Source: JADJEI01 sp035328465
GTDB lineage: Bacteria > Bacteroidota > Ignavibacteria > Ignavibacteriales > Ignavibacteriaceae
Reading direction: 5' to 3'
DNA length: 9,717 nt
NCBI GenBank assembly: GCA_035328465.1
Contig: DAOLIQ010000106.1
Location: 1 to 9,717 of the forward strand
Shown: piece by piece, positions 6,475 to 9,717 of the stretch
Layout: each line of letters begins with the position of its first letter
Numbering within the stretch: position 1 is the first letter of the stretch
The notes under the pieces: model-generated
What the model was told of the DNA's origin: nothing
Seen by the model: the letters and a program-made list of their open reading frames with translations, nothing else
Databases searched by the model: none
Translations under genes and position numbers: made by a program

Positions 6475-7863
6475 TTATTGATCATTTTGAATTCGCCAGT
6501 CATCGGGGTTGAGTCTGTATTTGCTTATGATTCGATAAATGTTTCGTCTTGTCATTCCAGATTCTTCTGCTACTTTAGTTATGTTGCCACTATGTTTTTC
6601 CATAAGAAATAACAGAAAATCTCTTTCAATTTTTTCGATTGCAAGTTGCTTTGCTTCTGTTAAAGATAATTTTTCAAAATCGCTCTGTGTTGATTGCGAG
6701 AAAAGATATTTTGGTAAATCTGCGGGTGTGATTTTATCAGTTTGACAAAATACAGAAGCACTTTGAATTACGTTTTCTAATTCCCTAACATTTCCTGGCC
6801 AGGAATAATTCTCAAAAATATTGAGCACACGTTCGTCAATCCCGGAAATATTTTTCTTAGTTGACTCATTTGATTTGGAAATAAAATAATCTGCAAGCAG
6901 TGGAATATCTATTTTACGTTCTCGTAACGGCGGGATATGAATTTGAACCACATTAATTCTAAAATAAAAATCCTCGCGCAGTTCACCATTTTCAATCGCT
7001 TTTTGTAAATCCTTATTAGTAGCAGCGATTATTCTAACATTGAAATCGATTAAGGTATTTCCCCCCACTCTGGTTAGTTTTCGCTCTTGCAATGCCCGAA
7101 GCAATTTTGCCTGAATATGAGCTGGTATTTCAAAAACTTCATCCATAAAAAATGTTCCTGAGTCTGCATATTCTAAAAAACCAATTTTTCTATTAGCGGC
7201 GCCGGTAAATGCACCTTTTTCGTAACCGAATAGTTCTGATTCAAAAAGATTTTCAGGAAAAGCTCCACAATTAACTGGGACAAAAGGACCTGTTTTTCTT
7301 TTACTCAAAACATGAATTGCCCGCGCAATTAATTCTTTACCTGTACCACTTTCACCTGTTATCAGAACGTTTGCATCAACCGGTGATACTTGTTCAACAA
7401 TATCGAACACATTTTTCATCGCCTGACTTTTTGCAATAATATTTTGGAAACTGTACTTATCCTGTAGCTGTGAAATCAGATTTTCTTTTTCCGATCTCAA
7501 AGTTTTTAATTCAACTGCTCTTTTTATTTTCATTATAAGATGCTGGCTTTCAAAAGGCTTTTCTATGAAATCATAAGCGCCAAGTTTCATAGCTTCGACA
7601 GCTCTTTCAACAGTTCCAAAGGCAGTAAATATTATTATTGGAATTTCAGGATGAGTTTTTTTTATCTGTTCAATTATTTGATTTCCACTAATGTCCGGCA
7701 TAAATAAATCACTGATCACTAAATCAAAACTAATATCATTTAAAAGTTCGATTGCCTGATTGCCATCCTGCGAAGTAATACAATCGAAACCTGAAAGGGT
7801 TAGTAATTTTTTTACCCCGTTGAGCATTTCAATTTCATCGTCAATCACTAAAATTTTTATCAT
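6475..7863 (-). CDS. NtrC-family sigma-54-dependent response regulator
   Basis: This 462-residue protein has three domains. The receiver (about 1-120) has acidic residues D8/D9, phospho-acceptor D52, T80 and K102. The AAA+ domain (about 140-370) has Walker A GESGTGKE (170-177), the sigma-54 contact loop GAFTGA (217-222), Walker B around D241/E242, the arginine-rich IPPLRER and the GNVRELEN box (357-364). A Fis-type HTH (about 415-452) ends in TRRNIYRIISKYRL. When phosphorylated, such proteins form rings and use ATP to open sigma-54 promoters. In the Walker B region the usual DEIGE or DEVGE reads DEVFE, with phenylalanine at 244. Its ATG overlaps the stop codon of the histidine kinase gene by four bases, so the pair are translationally coupled and are surely cognate. 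The likely target is the Rieske/cytochrome b operon just downstream, which has a sigma-54-like promoter; this target is inferred. Confidence 0.96.
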   Translation of the reverse strand: MIKILVIDDEIEMLNGVKKLLTLSGFDCITSQDGNQAIELLNDISFDLVISDLFMPDISGNQIIEQIKKTHPEIPIIIFTAFGTVERAVEAMKLGAYDFIEKPFESQHLIMKIKRAVELKTLRSEKENLISQLQDKYSFQNIIAKSQAMKNVFDIVEQVSPVDANVLITGESGTGKELIARAIHVLSKRKTGPFVPVNCGAFPENLFESELFGYEKGAFTGAANRKIGFLEYADSGTFFMDEVFEIPAHIQAKLLRALQERKLTRVGGNTLIDFNVRIIAATNKDLQKAIENGELREDFYFRINVVQIHIPPLRERKIDIPLLADYFISKSNESTKKNISGIDERVLNIFENYSWPGNVRELENVIQSASVFCQTDKITPADLPKYLFSQSTQSDFEKLSLTEAKQLAIEKIERDFLLFLMEKHSGNITKVAEESGMTRRNIYRIISKYRLNPDDWRIQNDQ

Positions 7864-9569
7864 AACTCTATATCATTTTTTTTATTTGGAAGACGAATAA
7901 TAAACACTGGACCAAAATCAGTATTTTTAACTTCAATAGTTCCTTCATGTCTCTGAATTATTTTTTTTGAAATGGACAGCCCTAACCCAGTCCCTTTCCC
8001 ATCGGGTTTTGTAGTAAAGAAAGCTTCGAATATTTGATTTATGTTTTGTAAAGGAATTTGATTTCCTGAATTTTGGATTCTAATTTCAATTCCTGATTGG
8101 AAGGAGGGGTTTTCAGATTCACTCAAAATTGTTTTAACTGAAAGTGTTATTGTCCCGCCGATTTCCATTTCATCAATGGCATTGTTTAAAATGTTAATAA
8201 ATACCTGTTCTAATTGAAGCTTATCAAAAAAATAATCGTGCGAATTCTGATCAAACTCCTTAACAATTAAAATTTGTTTTTGCCTAATTCTATGACCCAA
8301 CAAATAAAGTGAATCTTCGAGTACCGTGATAATATTATTTCGTTGAGGATTAAAAGGAATTCGTTTTGAGAAATTCAAAAGGCTCCGAGTGTAATTTGAA
8401 ATTCTGGAAACTTGTTTTTTGATGATCTCAATTTCTTCAGAATATTTATTTTCAGGATATTTCAAGTGTAAAGTATCTGCCTGAATGCCAATTATTCCTG
8501 CCGGTGTATTAATCTCATGAGCCACGGTATCAACCAGCTCCCCAACTGAAGCAAGTCTCGAAATATGATTGACTTCATCTTGAAATTTCATTTCATTAGA
8601 GATGTTTTTGTTTTCTTCTTCCGCCTTTATTCGTTTAAGATTAGAACGATAATTAAAAATTATGAATGCAATTATAATCACAAAAATTATAGTTGAAGAA
8701 ATAATTAGTAACGAAAGTTTGGATTTTAAATTATAAGTAACGTCAGAAAGGTAAGTTGAAATAGATATAAACCAATTTCTATTGGCGACTTTGATAGGAG
8801 AGTAAGCCATGATTTTTGAAGGTTCATCACCAATGAGATATTCAGTAAAACCAGTCTTATTTACCAGCATATTTTTTTGTACATCGAAAGACTCATGACA
8901 GGAATTACAATTACTGGAGCTTTCGAAAATGTTTTTTAATATCATTTTTTTGTGATTAGGATGATAAATCAGAGTACCTTCATCATCCAATACCCATGCG
9001 TAATCACTTTTTGAAAGTTGTAGAGGCAGTAAATATTTTTCAAGAATGAAATCAAGATTGAGTTTGATATAAAAAACTTTATCATCAAAAATTCCCGGAT
9101 TAATTTTTTTGCAGAGGTAAAAATATATTTGCCCGCTCTCAGAATTCTCTCTGAAAATATCTGATAAGTAGAATTCTTGTCTGTGAATCCTCTTAATATT
9201 TTTTATTTCGTTTGCCATTGGAGGGGTTCCAAAAATAATTTGATTTTTATTTTCACCTTCCAAAAAATACATTCCAATTATACCCTCGGTTTTAAAATGG
9301 TTCAATAAAACACTCATCTCATCGCTATTATAATTCTCGTAAGATAATTGAAGTTTATAAAAAAATGAGAGTTCAGTTTGGATGTGCTCAAAAAACATTT
9401 GAATTCCAATTGCGGAAACTTGCGACATCTCTAATTGCTTCTTTTGGTGAGAAAGTTTTGCATCATCCAGAATCAAGTTGTACCAGGTGTAAACCACTCC
9501 GACAAAAATAATAATGGCAGCAGAAGAAACTGAGAAATAAAAAATATTAAAAATTTTTTTCCTAATCAC
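7860..9569 (-). CDS. Sensor histidine kinase with a c-haem motif in a Cache-like extracytoplasmic domain
   Basis: This 569-residue membrane kinase partners the downstream NtrC-type regulator. A first membrane helix (about 9-33) is followed by a large extracytoplasmic domain (34-283) of Cache type, with a typical late segment DYAWVLDDEGTLIYHP (189-204). A single CNSCH motif (221-225) inside it should bind haem c covalently. A second helix (about 284-306) leads, without a recognisable HAMP domain, through a charged helix to the HisKA domain with phospho-acceptor H351 (HEINTP). The ATPase domain has an N box (NILNNAIDEM, 459-468), F box (FEAFFTTKPDG) and G2 box GTGLGL (526-531). The G1 box is unusual (NSGNQIP for the common DxGxGI). 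Haem-bearing periplasmic sensor domains are known in Geobacter signalling proteins, and this is probably a redox or small-gas sensor. The start is a GTG at 9569: the frame closes four codons upstream and no ATG is available, but no clear ribosome binding site is seen. Confidence 0.94.
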   Translation of the reverse strand: MIRKKIFNIFYFSVSSAAIIIFVGVVYTWYNLILDDAKLSHQKKQLEMSQVSAIGIQMFFEHIQTELSFFYKLQLSYENYNSDEMSVLLNHFKTEGIIGMYFLEGENKNQIIFGTPPMANEIKNIKRIHRQEFYLSDIFRENSESGQIYFYLCKKINPGIFDDKVFYIKLNLDFILEKYLLPLQLSKSDYAWVLDDEGTLIYHPNHKKMILKNIFESSSNCNSCHESFDVQKNMLVNKTGFTEYLIGDEPSKIMAYSPIKVANRNWFISISTYLSDVTYNLKSKLSLLIISSTIIFVIIIAFIIFNYRSNLKRIKAEEENKNISNEMKFQDEVNHISRLASVGELVDTVAHEINTPAGIIGIQADTLHLKYPENKYSEEIEIIKKQVSRISNYTRSLLNFSKRIPFNPQRNNIITVLEDSLYLLGHRIRQKQILIVKEFDQNSHDYFFDKLQLEQVFINILNNAIDEMEIGGTITLSVKTILSESENPSFQSGIEIRIQNSGNQIPLQNINQIFEAFFTTKPDGKGTGLGLSISKKIIQRHEGTIEVKNTDFGPVFIIRLPNKKNDIEL

Positions 9570-9672
9570 AGAATTGAAGAATTAAAATAAAGGTTATGAT
9601 TCATGAAATAAATTTACGATTAAAATTAAACAAGTAGATGATGAGGAAAGGAAAAAGATCAGGAAAACTTAG
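9570..9672. other. Short intergenic region between tRNA-Arg and the histidine kinase gene
   Basis: These roughly 100 AT-rich bases must carry the kinase promoter unless it is read through from the tRNA. On the minus strand TTGTTT followed 17 bases later by TATTTC is the best promoter-like pair, but it is weak. No terminator hairpin is evident after the tRNA, only T-rich runs. Confidence 0.4.
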
Positions 9673-9717
9673 TACACCCGCAGGGATTCGAACCCCGAAC
9701 CTTCTGATCCGTAGTCA
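9673..9717 (-). tRNA. tRNA-Arg(ACG), 3' part (cut by right window edge)
   Basis: The visible 45 bases cover tRNA positions 29-73. They comprise the 3' side of the anticodon arm with loop CTACGGA (anticodon ACG, decoding CGN arginine codons) and a five-pair T arm with loop TTCGAAT. The 3' acceptor strand CGGGTGT and discriminator A complete the visible part. The anticodon stem closes where visible (TGA with TCA). The CCA end is not encoded (the next bases are CTA), so it must be added after transcription. Position 72 is U, implying a G-U or A-U first pair. The 5' half lies outside the window. Confidence 0.93.

Noticed and set aside
6475..6500. Terminator hairpin after the response regulator gene
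   Set aside because: Only AT-rich sequence with TTAATTAA is present there; no stable stem followed by a T run could be found.
6539..6745. 68-codon open frame on the plus strand opposite the HTH end of the response regulator
   Set aside because: It is a shadow of the real gene with no start signal or domain.
9673..9717. tRNA 3' end as an integration (att) site for a mobile element
   Set aside because: No integrase, no direct repeat of the tRNA end and no foreign-looking genes are seen in the window.

Overview
The window is AT-rich, and every gene I can support lies on the minus strand. Gene content fits a member of the Ignavibacteria or a relative in the Bacteroidota/Chlorobiota group, probably with a multihaem-cytochrome-based anaerobic or facultative respiratory chain. 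The grounds are AT richness, a cytochrome b of b6 character next to a Rieske protein, abundant CxxCH cytochromes, and a tRNA gene without an encoded CCA end. This placement is inference from gene content and style; no rRNA or other phylogenetic marker is present.

In the direction of transcription (right to left), the window starts with the 3' part of a tRNA-Arg gene (9673 to the right edge). Next is a two-gene regulatory operon with an ATGA overlap. Its histidine kinase (7860-9569) has an extracytoplasmic Cache-like sensor carrying one CxxCH c-haem motif. Its partner is an NtrC-type sigma-54-dependent response regulator (6475-7863). A 350-base gap (6125-6474) follows, holding a good candidate sigma-54 promoter, a dyad about 90 bases upstream of it and an IHF-like site in between.

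The gap leads into a tightly packed energy-conversion operon: Tat-targeted Rieske protein (5669-6124), b6/subunit-IV-type cytochrome b (4584-5663) and a membrane-anchored 11-haem cytochrome c (3115-4587), closed by a strong intrinsic terminator. No cytochrome c1 or f is present, so the multihaem protein probably takes that place as electron acceptor from the Rieske centre. A second unit follows: a polytopic DUF2339-like membrane protein (1325-2962) and a secreted tetrahaem cytochrome (734-1279), ended by another hairpin. The left edge carries the N-terminal 189 residues of a SulP-family anion transporter (1-569).

The most interesting reading is a self-contained circuit. A kinase with a covalent haem in its sensor domain would read the redox or gas state outside the cytoplasmic membrane. 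It would phosphorylate the sigma-54 activator, which would switch on a quinol-oxidising Rieske/cytochrome b complex whose output module is an 11-haem wire. The parts are visible in the sequence; the link between regulator and promoter is inference.
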